Part shown: positions 53,212 through 61,425 of the stretch, in pieces
Position numbering within the stretch: the stretch's first letter is position 1
Layout: the number at the start of each line of letters is the position of its first letter
NCBI GenBank assembly: GCA_945865565.1
Contig: CAMBEK010000001.1
Coordinates: 1 to 64,000 of the forward strand
Origin: Pseudobacteriovorax antillogorgiicola
GTDB taxonomy: Bacteria; Bdellovibrionota_B; Oligoflexia; Oligoflexales; RGVZ01
Direction: 5' to 3'
Length of the DNA: 64,000 nt
Made by a program: the position numbers and the translations under genes
Notes under the pieces: generated by a model
What the model saw: the letters and a program-made list of their open reading frames with translations, nothing else
The model's database searches: none
What the model was told of the DNA's origin: nothing

Positions 53212-53706
53212 ATGTTGTTCAAGAAGGTTTTGTCTGTTGCAGCAGTTGTTGTTGCTGTTGGTTTTTCAGCCGCCGGTTGTACAGATGACAAGAAGAAGAC
53301 CTCTGAAGCCGTTGGTACGGGTGGCTCGGGCGAACCTGCTTCGCCAAATGAAATGAAAACGGTTGGTGGTGTGACGATTGGTCCCGTGTACTTCAGCTTT
53401 GACGACTATACCGTCACCTCCTCGTCTCAGGCGCAACTGACCAAGATGGCAGAGCAATTGAAGACAAATTCGGGCACCGTTCTTCAAATCGAAGGCCACT
53501 GCGACGAACGCGGTTCCATCGAGTACAACTTGGCTCTTGGAGAGCGCCGCGCTCAGGCCGTCAAAACATTCCTCGCCAATTTAGGCGTCGAAGGCGCCCG
53601 CTTGTCGACCATCAGCTACGGCGAAGAGCGTCCGGCAAACGATGGCCACACGGAAGAGTCCTGGCAGAAAAATCGCCGCGCCGAGTTCAATGTCACCAAA
53701 CAGTAG
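53212..53706 (+). CDS. pal: Peptidoglycan-associated lipoprotein Pal
   Basis: Outer-membrane lipoprotein that tethers the membrane to peptidoglycan and works with TolB. The lipoprotein signal ends VGFSAAGC. A short Gly/Ser linker is followed by an OmpA-like domain (about 60-164): VYFSFDDYTVTSSSQAQL, QIEGHCDERGSIEYNLALGE and SYGEERPANDGHTEESWQKN. 164 residues, near the usual length. The RBS GAAGGAGA precedes ATG. tolB is not next to it. A strong terminator follows. Confidence 0.95.
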   Translation: MLFKKVLSVAAVVVAVGFSAAGCTDDKKKTSEAVGTGGSGEPASPNEMKTVGGVTIGPVYFSFDDYTVTSSSQAQLTKMAEQLKTNSGTVLQIEGHCDERGSIEYNLALGERRAQAVKTFLANLGVEGARLSTISYGEERPANDGHTEESWQKNRRAEFNVTKQ

Positions 53707-53752
53707 TTTGATGGCATAAACAAGGCTCTGGACAAGAGTTTGATGCATTAGA

Positions 53753-53778
53753 CCCGGGGGCGAAAGCCTCCGGGTTTT
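53753..53778 (+). terminator. Rho-independent terminator of pal
   Basis: CCCGGGGGC-GAAA-GCCTCCGGG followed by TTTT forms a stem of about nine pairs with a GAAA tetraloop, 47 bases past the pal stop. Confidence 0.88.
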
Positions 53779-53870
53779 ATGTTTTAAGGAATTGAAAAAA
53801 CACGGTCAACCAGATAACTTCACCATTCCGAGAAACGCATCCAGCCCGAGGGCTGTTGGAGGATATCGTT

Positions 53871-55439
53871 GTGGATTCTGTTGTTATTGCTGCCATTGTC
53901 GTGGCCGGTCTGGCCATTGGCGTACTGATCTTTGGAGTTTTCTTCCACCGCCGTCAACTAGCCCTGGCCTTTGAAAATGCCCAGGCCGACTCAAAACGAA
54001 TTCTAGAAGAAGCCCGCCGTGAAGCCGACCACCTGATCAAGTCCGCCGTTCGTGAAACCAAAGAAGAAAGCCGGCGCAATCGCCAAACTTTTGAAGACGA
54101 AGCGCGCCAACGCAAAGCCGAAGTTCAAAAGCTGGAGCAAAAGCTCAAGCAACGAGAAGAGTCCCTTGACGGGAAAATCACGACCGTTGAGCGACGCGAA
54201 CAAGAATTGATCACCCAAGAGACCAAGTCCCTGGCCGAAGAACAACGTTTCCAGCGACTCAATTCTGAATACGAAAAATCAATCGAGCGGACCTCAAAAC
54301 TGCTCGAACAAATTGCCAACATGTCGCCCGAAGACGCCAAACGCGAACTCATGCGCAACATGGAAGCCGAAGCGCGCAGGGAAGCCCAAGAAGTAATCCG
54401 GCGCATCGAAGAGGAAACAAAAGCCGAAGCCGAAAACCGTGCCCGCTCGGCTTTGAGCCTTGCCGTTCAAAGAATCTCCGGCGAATTCGTGAGTGACTCC
54501 ACCGTCTCTGTGGTTGCACTGCCTTCGGAAGATACCAAAGGTCGCATCATCGGTCGTGAAGGCCGCAACATCCGCGCCCTGGAGCAAGCAACTGGAGTCG
54601 ACCTGATCATCGACGACACCCCTGAGGCCGTCATCATTTCGTGCTTCAATCCACTGCGCCGTGAAATTGCCAAGGTCACTCTGGAACGCCTTATTGGTGA
54701 CGGTCGTATCCACCCGGCGCGCATTGAAGAAACCGCCAAGCGCGTCGAAGCCGAATTTGATCAGATCCTGCAAGAAACCGGAGACCAGGCTTGTTTCGAA
54801 ACTGGACTCACCGATCTGCACCCAGAGCTCGTCAAGTTGCTTGGCAAATTGAAGTACCGGACGAGCGGGCAGAAAAGCGTTTTGGCTCACGCTGTGGAAA
54901 CCGCCCACCTTTGCGGAATGCTCGCAAGCGAAATGGGGCTCAACGTGAAAAAGGCCAAACGCGCTGGTTTGTTGCATGACATTGGCAAGGCCGTTGGTCA
55001 GGAGGTTGAGGGACACCACTCGCAAATTGGTGCCGACTACTGCGCCCGCTACAACGAACCATCTGACATTGTGGATGCAATCCGCGCACATCACGCCGAG
55101 GACTTGACCCTTTCATCTCCTCTCGCCGTGATCCTGCACACAGCCAACATCCTGTCGGGAACAAGGACCGGAGCCCGCAAGGAACAACTTGAATCTTACG
55201 TAAAACGTCTTGAAGACATGGAAAATGTTGTGCGCGGAATGCGCGGTGTCGATGAAACTTATGTCATCCAGGCAGGGCGCGAGATCAGAGTCATCGTCAA
55301 CCCGACAACCCTTGGTGACCAGGAGGCCATTGATCTTTCAAATGAAATCGCTTCCCGCTTGCGCCAAGAAATCAACTTCCCTGGTCAGGTAAAAATCACC
55401 GTACTTCGGGAAAGCAAAGGCGTGGACTTCGCCAAGTGA
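53871..55439 (+). CDS. rny: Ribonuclease Y
   Basis: Membrane-anchored endoribonuclease that starts mRNA decay. N-terminal helix (VVIAAIVVAGLAIGVLIFGV), a long coiled coil (about 30-200) rich in Glu/Arg/Lys, a KH domain (SEDTKGRIIGREGRNIRALE), and an HD domain with HAVETAHLCGML and LLHDIGKAVGQEVEGHHSQI. Start at GTG 53871 because GGAGG lies 8 bases upstream; a TTG at 53856 is in frame. 522 residues, full length. It shares one base with the ymdB-like start (TGATG), a common pairing. Confidence 0.96.
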   Translation: MDSVVIAAIVVAGLAIGVLIFGVFFHRRQLALAFENAQADSKRILEEARREADHLIKSAVRETKEESRRNRQTFEDEARQRKAEVQKLEQKLKQREESLDGKITTVERREQELITQETKSLAEEQRFQRLNSEYEKSIERTSKLLEQIANMSPEDAKRELMRNMEAEARREAQEVIRRIEEETKAEAENRARSALSLAVQRISGEFVSDSTVSVVALPSEDTKGRIIGREGRNIRALEQATGVDLIIDDTPEAVIISCFNPLRREIAKVTLERLIGDGRIHPARIEETAKRVEAEFDQILQETGDQACFETGLTDLHPELVKLLGKLKYRTSGQKSVLAHAVETAHLCGMLASEMGLNVKKAKRAGLLHDIGKAVGQEVEGHHSQIGADYCARYNEPSDIVDAIRAHHAEDLTLSSPLAVILHTANILSGTRTGARKEQLESYVKRLEDMENVVRGMRGVDETYVIQAGREIRVIVNPTTLGDQEAIDLSNEIASRLRQEINFPGQVKITVLRESKGVDFAK

Positions 55440-56266
55440 TGCGTATCCTTGCCATCGGTGACATCATGGGTAAGGCTGGCCGCCAGGCTCTAGCCCACTT
55501 TCTTCCGTCGCTGCGCCTGGAATTCAATCCGGATGTTGTCCTCGTCAACGGGGAAAATGCCGCCGGCGGATTTGGACTCACAGAAAAAATCTACGAACAA
55601 TTGACCTCTCAGCTCGGTGTCGATTGCGTCACGATGGGCAATCACTGGCACGATAAGCGCGAATTCGTCCGGTTTGCGGAGCAATGCGAACGGATCGTCC
55701 TTCCTGCCAACATGATGAACGTGAACAATCCCGCAAAAGGGGTCCGGGTTCTTCGCTCCAAGAGCGGAAAAAATTTCGCCGTCATGAATGTGATTGGTAA
55801 GACCTTCATGCATGCCGACAATCTTTCGCCATTTGTGCACCTAGAGCGAATGATGGACCTGATTCCGCAAGCCGTTAAAGTCCGGATCCTGGACATCCAC
55901 GCCGAAGCGACCAGCGAAAAGCAGGGCGTTGCGCAACATCTGGCGGGCAGGGTTTCTCTTGTCTACGGAACACACTCCCACGTTCCAACCGCCGATGAAC
56001 GCATTCTCGCTGGCAAAACAGGTTTCATAACGGATGTCGGCATGACTGGCCCGTATGACTCGGTGATCGGAATCCGCAAGGAAGCCGCGATAAAAAGACT
56101 CATGACTGGCGAGAAGAAAAATTTTCAACCCGCCAATCGCGACCGCTGGTTGTGTGCCGTGATGGCAGACATCGATGAAGATTCTGGGAGCTGCATAAAA
56201 ATCCAGCGCCTGAGGCTTGAAGTTCCAGACCGTCCGGACGATGGACCGGAAGAAAAGGATGATTAA
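55439..56266 (+). CDS. ymdB: YmdB-family metallophosphoesterase
   Basis: Calcineurin-like phosphoesterase with 2',3'-cyclic-nucleotide phosphodiesterase activity in characterised relatives. ILAIGDIMGKAGRQAL gives the first metal motif, NGENAAGGFGLTEK and TMGNHWHDKREF follow, and THSHVPTADERIL is the last. The C-terminal tail is acidic. It directly follows rny and overlaps it by one base. The symbol is used in the Bacillus sense, unrelated to E. coli YmdB. Confidence 0.9.
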   Translation: MRILAIGDIMGKAGRQALAHFLPSLRLEFNPDVVLVNGENAAGGFGLTEKIYEQLTSQLGVDCVTMGNHWHDKREFVRFAEQCERIVLPANMMNVNNPAKGVRVLRSKSGKNFAVMNVIGKTFMHADNLSPFVHLERMMDLIPQAVKVRILDIHAEATSEKQGVAQHLAGRVSLVYGTHSHVPTADERILAGKTGFITDVGMTGPYDSVIGIRKEAAIKRLMTGEKKNFQPANRDRWLCAVMADIDEDSGSCIKIQRLRLEVPDRPDDGPEEKDD

Positions 56267-56268
56267 AA

Positions 56269-57927
56269 ATGGCTGATACCAAAAAACGCATCGCATTTGC
56301 GATGGCACTTTCTCTCTCAACAGTAATTGCTGCCGGCAAGGCTCAGGCTTTTTTTCTTGATGGCAATGGCCACTACGCCTTGCGTGGCGCGACGGAAAAA
56401 AATCCTGGCTTTGCGACAGACCGCGGAACCTATCAAGCAATCGAGCAAAGCTTTCGCCTAGAGGCCGAAGCCCGCATGAACGACCGCTCTAGCTTTTTCA
56501 CCGAAATGCGCCTCACCGATGATCCGCGCTCTTCATTTCTAGGGGACACGGCAAGGCCACATGATTGCCCAACGCGTCGCGTTCCTGTTGGCGATGGGAC
56601 CTACACCACCTCCGACGACTGCACCGGTCGTCATCAAGATTCAGGTCACCCCGGATATCAGTCCTACACTCCGGTCATAACTCGCGCTTACGCACGGCAA
56701 GCCTTTGACTTTTGCCTTGTCGAAGCCGGACGGCGCCCACGCGACTGGGGCCTTGGCGTGATGATGGACGGTGGTTCAAATCCATTTGATGTGGACTGGA
56801 GCACATACGACGGGATTGACTGTCACGTGAACATCCAGAAATCTCAGAGCATTGGCTTTAAGCTTGGCTATGACAAGATCGCCGAGACCGGTACTTGGAT
56901 CGACAATCCATACGACCGGACCCTCGCCGATACGTCGAGCGAGGCAGAGTTCAATAGCCGCAGTACGACCTTTGGAGCCACAAATCCATCTGACGACCTG
57001 GATCAGTTTTTCTTTACGATTGAATTCGACGATCGCAAGGCCAATGCAGGATCATCCTTCACCAAACAAATTGGAATCTACTTCGCCAATTTGATTGGAA
57101 AGGATTCTAAAACCGACCTCAAACTGGTCGATATTTACACGGGCCTGTTTCTGTCAAATTTCACCCTAAAAAATGAACTCCTCTTCCGCCTCGGGAAATC
57201 TGCTGACCCCAACTGGATCGGCCTTGGCGGAGCCCGCTTTGACAATGGCGACATCGCAACCAACGATTTGCAGTCTGTTGGCTTTGCCGGAGCGCTTGAG
57301 TGGACCTTGGCGCGTGATGGCAGCGCCATTGGCCCGATGGATTACCGTCAAGGGAATGCCTCGCGTCAGGTGGTCTTCATGGACTACGCCTATGCACCGG
57401 GCGACGAAAATGGCTACTACCGCGACGATGCCAATTATTCTGACGCAACCCTCAACACCATTGGTGAATCCCAGCGCACCTCGAAAACGAGCACCATGGG
57501 TTTTCACCGGAACTACCGACCGGCTCTGATCATGTTCAACGGGAAATCAGGGACAGAAGGCACTGGCCTTTCGGGCGTCTACGATCCGCAGCGGGTCATG
57601 AACGCTACGTTGTTTGGTTTTGGCTACCGTTTGGACAGCCTGGAGTACGGCCTTTTTGAGGCAAAAGTCCTGACCGCCCACATGAATGCGTCCATGCCTG
57701 AACCAGTTCACACCTACTATGCATCAGCAGAAGGCAACAAGCCGGTCGGTTACCATGGCAGCAACCTTGGCATTGAACTGGATGTCAAATACGGGGCGAC
57801 CCCATCTCGTGAATTCGAATATGGAATTGAGGCAGGTTATGCCCGGGGCGGAGATGCCCTGAAGGTGTCAGATAGTGCCCCGGCGACCTCGGTACTGGTA
57901 CAATCTTACGCAGCGTTCAAATTCTGA
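56269..57927 (+). CDS. Predicted outer-membrane beta-barrel protein, unknown
   Basis: 552 residues with a signal peptide ending AGKAQA. The mature protein opens GNGHYALRGATEKNPGF and continues with repeated amphipathic strands (SFRLEAEARMNDRSSFFTEM, LKNELLFRLG, LGIELDVKYGATP). It ends in Phe (VQSYAAFKF), as expected of a BAM substrate. Cys pairs (DCPTRR, DDCTGR) may form loops. The overall pattern recalls large porin-like or alginate-export-like barrels, but I cannot name a family. It directly follows the ymdB-like gene. Confidence 0.7.
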   Translation: MADTKKRIAFAMALSLSTVIAAGKAQAFFLDGNGHYALRGATEKNPGFATDRGTYQAIEQSFRLEAEARMNDRSSFFTEMRLTDDPRSSFLGDTARPHDCPTRRVPVGDGTYTTSDDCTGRHQDSGHPGYQSYTPVITRAYARQAFDFCLVEAGRRPRDWGLGVMMDGGSNPFDVDWSTYDGIDCHVNIQKSQSIGFKLGYDKIAETGTWIDNPYDRTLADTSSEAEFNSRSTTFGATNPSDDLDQFFFTIEFDDRKANAGSSFTKQIGIYFANLIGKDSKTDLKLVDIYTGLFLSNFTLKNELLFRLGKSADPNWIGLGGARFDNGDIATNDLQSVGFAGALEWTLARDGSAIGPMDYRQGNASRQVVFMDYAYAPGDENGYYRDDANYSDATLNTIGESQRTSKTSTMGFHRNYRPALIMFNGKSGTEGTGLSGVYDPQRVMNATLFGFGYRLDSLEYGLFEAKVLTAHMNASMPEPVHTYYASAEGNKPVGYHGSNLGIELDVKYGATPSREFEYGIEAGYARGGDALKVSDSAPATSVLVQSYAAFKF

Positions 57928-57975
57928 ATCTGACGTAAGGGGGCTCCTGCCAACGGAGGCTCCGGGAAGGAATCC

Positions 57976-59358
57976 ATGCTGGAACGGCTGTCCATCGATC
58001 CCGCCGCCTGGGCCCGCACAGAAATGGTCCAAACCAGCGAACTTTTAATGGCTGTCGCGGGGGCCCTCAGCACAACAGGGCTCGTCGCAAGCAGGCACAT
58101 CGACTCCCTGCGAAGCGATCTGGCTGCGATGCAAGCAGGCTATTCAGCCTCGCCGCAGCAAGATCCTCCACTCCTTTCATTGTCTCGATCCGGTTGCGAA
58201 TTCCTGACGCTGCTCGAATCAAGGTACGGGTCCAACCGATTGGTCCTCAATCTCTTCCGCCACGGCATCAAAATCTGGTCACGGGAAACCTGTTTGACCT
58301 TGAATCGTTGGGGACAAACCATCCTCAAAAATTATGAACTGGTCCTGAACCGAAGCATAATCATTTACGATAACAACCAAGAGCCTGGTGATGAACGTCT
58401 TTTCTCCAGTTTGATGTTGGACATGGCTGCAAGGATCGACACCTGTGCAGATGCGATTGAATCTCTTTCTGCGCGATTGGACGCCTGGCACGGCAACCCG
58501 CTTCCAAACAGCCCGGAAGATGACAGCGCCGAACAAGTTGTCGCTGAACGAACTGGCATGCGAGGCATTGTCCAAGACACGGCGCCCGGACATGACGAAG
58601 AGTATTTCATTCGTCGCGTGGCCCTGGAACTGGCAACCCTAGCTCAATTCACCAGTCATTTTACGGGCCAGATCACCGCGAATTTAGACCTCCCCACCAA
58701 CGTCCTACTTGAAATGCGAAGTAAATGGCTGCAGACCGAGGCCACTAGATTAGCCAGCTTCACTTGGCCCCATTCCCCTGGAATTGTCGCCATGGAAATC
58801 GCGCGCAATCATGTGATGATGGTTCTATCGAGCATGACGGGGGCCCTTCTCGACATTGAGAATGAAAGCACCCGCCTGCTGCCTGGTCGACTCGGTTCGG
58901 AAATTGATTCACTTCAGCGTCAAAGGGTTGAGTCGCTGAGAGGAAACCTGATCGCCGATGCGATGCTTGCCGGACTCTCTGCAAAGGATGCTGAGAATTC
59001 CGTCATCAGCCTGATAACCTTTACAGAGAAACACGCACTTTCGGCCCGCGAGGTCATCACGAGTGAGCTCAACAAGATCCACCCTTCATTAATGCCCAGG
59101 ACCTTGGACCGTTTTCAAAAATTGACGGCACCGGATCCGCTGTCCCAGAATAAATCTGCGGAGAAATCCAGGGGGGCCTCCAAGGCGATGCACCTTCTAG
59201 GAAGATTCACCGAACGCTCACAACGTCTGCCCTTGATGGCGCTCATGATTGCTGCCCTCTTTGTCGGCGCCATGACTGGCGGATGTGGTTTGAAAACGGC
59301 CCCAAAAAGCGATGTCGATGATCTCCGACCAGAGATCCCATTCAGGAACAAACCATGA
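57976..59358 (+). CDS. 460-residue protein ending in an LptM-like lipoprotein segment
   Basis: The first about 400 residues are soluble and helical. They bear only a faint, unverified likeness to the fumarase/argininosuccinate-lyase fold in their C-terminal helices (LIADAMLAGLSAKDAENSVI). From about 405 the sequence reads like a complete small lipoprotein: MHLLGRFTERSQRLPLMALM, a hydrophobic stretch, then lipobox MTGGC-GLKTAPKSD and a Pro-rich end. LptM/YifL-type lipoproteins (GCGLKGP form) often lie just before DAP or lysine genes, as here before dapA. An in-frame ATG at 59188 with a G-rich tract upstream could start the lipoprotein separately. The end overlaps dapA by four bases. Confidence 0.55.
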   Translation: MLERLSIDPAAWARTEMVQTSELLMAVAGALSTTGLVASRHIDSLRSDLAAMQAGYSASPQQDPPLLSLSRSGCEFLTLLESRYGSNRLVLNLFRHGIKIWSRETCLTLNRWGQTILKNYELVLNRSIIIYDNNQEPGDERLFSSLMLDMAARIDTCADAIESLSARLDAWHGNPLPNSPEDDSAEQVVAERTGMRGIVQDTAPGHDEEYFIRRVALELATLAQFTSHFTGQITANLDLPTNVLLEMRSKWLQTEATRLASFTWPHSPGIVAMEIARNHVMMVLSSMTGALLDIENESTRLLPGRLGSEIDSLQRQRVESLRGNLIADAMLAGLSAKDAENSVISLITFTEKHALSAREVITSELNKIHPSLMPRTLDRFQKLTAPDPLSQNKSAEKSRGASKAMHLLGRFTERSQRLPLMALMIAALFVGAMTGGCGLKTAPKSDVDDLRPEIPFRNKP

Positions 59359-60284
59359 CCAAAACAATGTCCGCGCCAAACGAAAAAAAATCCCCTCATG
59401 CTTTCAGAGGTGTCTGGACGGCCATCGTCACTCCATTCAAGGAAGACCATTCCCTTGACTGGGCTGCCTGGGAAAGTTTGCTACACCTGCAGGCGGAAGG
59501 CGGCGTATCTGGCGTTGTTGTGTCGGGAACGACGGGCGAAAGTCCGACGCTGACCGTCCAGGAAAAAATTTCACTGGTGCGCAAAGCCCGCGCTGTTCTT
59601 CCGAGTTCAATCCGCCTGATGGCGGGTAGCGGTGGCAACAACACGGATCAAAGCGTGGAGCTGTCGCGCCTTTGCGTGGACGCAGGCGCAGATTCACTTC
59701 TAGTTGTAACGCCCCCTTACAACAAACCTTCACCTGCCGGCCTGAAGCTGCACTACACCACCATCACCGAAAGTGTTTCGGTACCGGTGTGCCTTTACCA
59801 CGTGCCAGGCCGGACGGGGCAAATGCTTAGCCCAGAAGTTCTTGCTGACCTTTGCCGGATCAAAGGCGTTGCCTGCGTCAAGGAAGCCACTGGCGACATG
59901 GGTTTTTTGTCTCGAGCAATCAATCAAACCAGATCTGCTGGTACGGCATTTCTTTCGGGAGACGACATCACGTTTCTTCCAAGCCTTGCCTTGGGCGCAA
60001 CGGGCGTCATCAGCGTCCTGTCAAACGTTCTTCCCGGCGAAATGGTCCGGATGTTCAACGCGTGGGAGTCCAATGATCTGGTCGGGGCGCTGCGGCTGCA
60101 CAACATCATGCAGCCTTTGATGGACGTGATGTTTTGTGAATCCAATCCTGGTCCGGTCAAGGAAGCCCTTGCGCAGACTGGCATTATTTCACGAAGCCTG
60201 CGCGCGCCGATGGCGCCTGTGACCGCGCCTAGCGCGTCGTTGATTCAATCTTGCCTTGCCACGACGAGGTCGGCATTAAAATGA
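59355..60284 (+). CDS. dapA: 4-hydroxy-tetrahydrodipicolinate synthase
   Basis: First enzyme of the DAP branch, condensing pyruvate with aspartate semialdehyde. GVWTAIVTPFKEDHSLDW, VVSGTTGESPTLT, TPPYNKPSPAGLKLHY, Tyr in VCLYHVPGRTGQM and the Schiff-base Lys in VACVKEATGDMG are present. 309 residues, normal. ATG overlaps the upstream stop (ATGA) and its own stop overlaps dapB. Supplies meso-DAP for peptidoglycan, consistent with Mpl and LdcA in the same region. Confidence 0.95.
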   Translation: MTKTMSAPNEKKSPHAFRGVWTAIVTPFKEDHSLDWAAWESLLHLQAEGGVSGVVVSGTTGESPTLTVQEKISLVRKARAVLPSSIRLMAGSGGNNTDQSVELSRLCVDAGADSLLVVTPPYNKPSPAGLKLHYTTITESVSVPVCLYHVPGRTGQMLSPEVLADLCRIKGVACVKEATGDMGFLSRAINQTRSAGTAFLSGDDITFLPSLALGATGVISVLSNVLPGEMVRMFNAWESNDLVGALRLHNIMQPLMDVMFCESNPGPVKEALAQTGIISRSLRAPMAPVTAPSASLIQSCLATTRSALK

Positions 60285-61090
60285 AGGCGGGAAATCAAAA
60301 AACCACGCGGGTATGGCTGCATGGAGCCTCTGGCCGGATGGGACTTGAAATTCAGTCCGCTCTTGAAGGTCGCCGCGACTCCGTCATTCTCATGGGCGGT
60401 TCCGGCCGTAAGTTCATCGGAGACAGCCTCCTCACCGGCAGACCTGTTAGTCCAGAAAAACTGGCCCACGCAATTTCCCACGGTGTCGACGTCGTGATTG
60501 ATTTCTCCATTGCCGAGGGCAATGAGTTGCTGCTTCAAGCCATCAAGGCCATCCCACCTGAAAAACGCCCTCAGGTTTTGATTGGCACGACTGGCTTAAG
60601 TGAAAAGATCCGTAAGGAATGGACAAAGATTGCAGCGAAAATGCCCAGAGGCTGCGTTTTTATCGCGCCAAACACGAGCCGTGGCGTTCTTGCAACGATT
60701 GAAGGCGCACTTCGTGTTCAGGAAATGCTGAAGGATTCACGCTGCGACGTCGCCATCATCGAAACCCACCACCGACTGAAAAAAGATGCGCCGAGTGGCA
60801 CAGCGAAAATGTTCTCTGATCGCCTTTCAGAAAATCAGGGGCCGTCCGATCCGACTTTAACGATCGCTTCGGTAAGGGGTGGTGGCGTATTTGGCGAACA
60901 TGAAATTCGTTTCATGGGCGTTCATGACGAAATCATCATCACCCATCGGGCCTATTCGCGTAGCCTTTTCGCAGAGGGTGCCCTTGACCTTGCGATCTGG
61001 CAGCATAAATGCGGCTCGAAATTTAAATCTAAACTAATTTCTTTGGCTGATTTTGCGGGCGCATCACGCGCCAGCCGGTCAGAGAAATAG
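60281..61090 (+). CDS. dapB: 4-hydroxy-tetrahydrodipicolinate reductase
   Basis: Second DAP enzyme, NAD(P)H-dependent. VWLHGASGRMGLEIQSAL is the nucleotide-binding start, VIDFSIAEGNELLL and IGTTGLSEK follow, and ETHHRLKKDAPSGTA is the family signature. The ATG at 60281 overlaps the dapA stop and replaces a non-conserved upstream extension. 269 residues, normal. A repeat cluster starts within a few bases of its stop. Confidence 0.95.
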   Translation: MKAGNQKTTRVWLHGASGRMGLEIQSALEGRRDSVILMGGSGRKFIGDSLLTGRPVSPEKLAHAISHGVDVVIDFSIAEGNELLLQAIKAIPPEKRPQVLIGTTGLSEKIRKEWTKIAAKMPRGCVFIAPNTSRGVLATIEGALRVQEMLKDSRCDVAIIETHHRLKKDAPSGTAKMFSDRLSENQGPSDPTLTIASVRGGGVFGEHEIRFMGVHDEIIITHRAYSRSLFAEGALDLAIWQHKCGSKFKSKLISLADFAGASRASRSEK

Positions 61091-61094
61091 CCAC

Positions 61095-61400
61095 GCCGTC
61101 ATCCTGAGACGCTCCGTAATTCTGAGACGCTCCGTCATCCTGAGCGTTAGCGAAGGATCCTTTCTTCTCCGCTACGGAACAGGATTTTTCGGTTTCGTCT
61201 CAGTAGGACTGATTCTCGACTTTCCGCGGAAAGTCCCATTGTCTGGCGTCGTCAATCTTAAGAAAATCGTTTTTAAAAAAATTTTAAGAAAGGATCCTTC
61301 GCACTAAGCTCAGGATGACGGGTTAAGAAAGGATCCTTCGCTAACGCTCAGGATGACGGAGTGAGGGTCAGGATTACGGAATAAGGCTCAGGATGACGGA
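61095..61400. repeat. Dispersed hairpin repeat cluster between dapB and the 757-residue gene
   Basis: Partial units (GTCATCCTGAGACGCTCCGT and variants), a full unit with CATCCTGAGCGTTAGCGAAGG (about 61136-61165) and, inverted, GGATCCTTCGCACTAAGCTC and GGATCCTTCGCTAACGCTCA at about 61290-61355, then short CTCAGGATGACGG remnants. The palindrome at 61218-61235 lies in the middle. The region holds no gene and lies at the convergent 3' ends of two transcripts. Confidence 0.85.
61218..61235. repeat. 18-bp perfect palindrome, second copy of the ACTTTCCGCGGAAAGT core
   Basis: GACTTTCCGCGGAAAGTC shares a 16-bp core with the palindrome at 7043-7060. Both lie in gene-free, repeat-associated DNA. Confidence 0.6.
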
Positions 61401-61425
61401 GTCTAGTTATCTGACAGGCTGATAC

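Noticed and set aside
53856-53870. TTG at 53856 as start of rny
   Set aside because: It would place the GGAGG ribosome site inside the coding sequence; GTG 53871 is correctly spaced from it.
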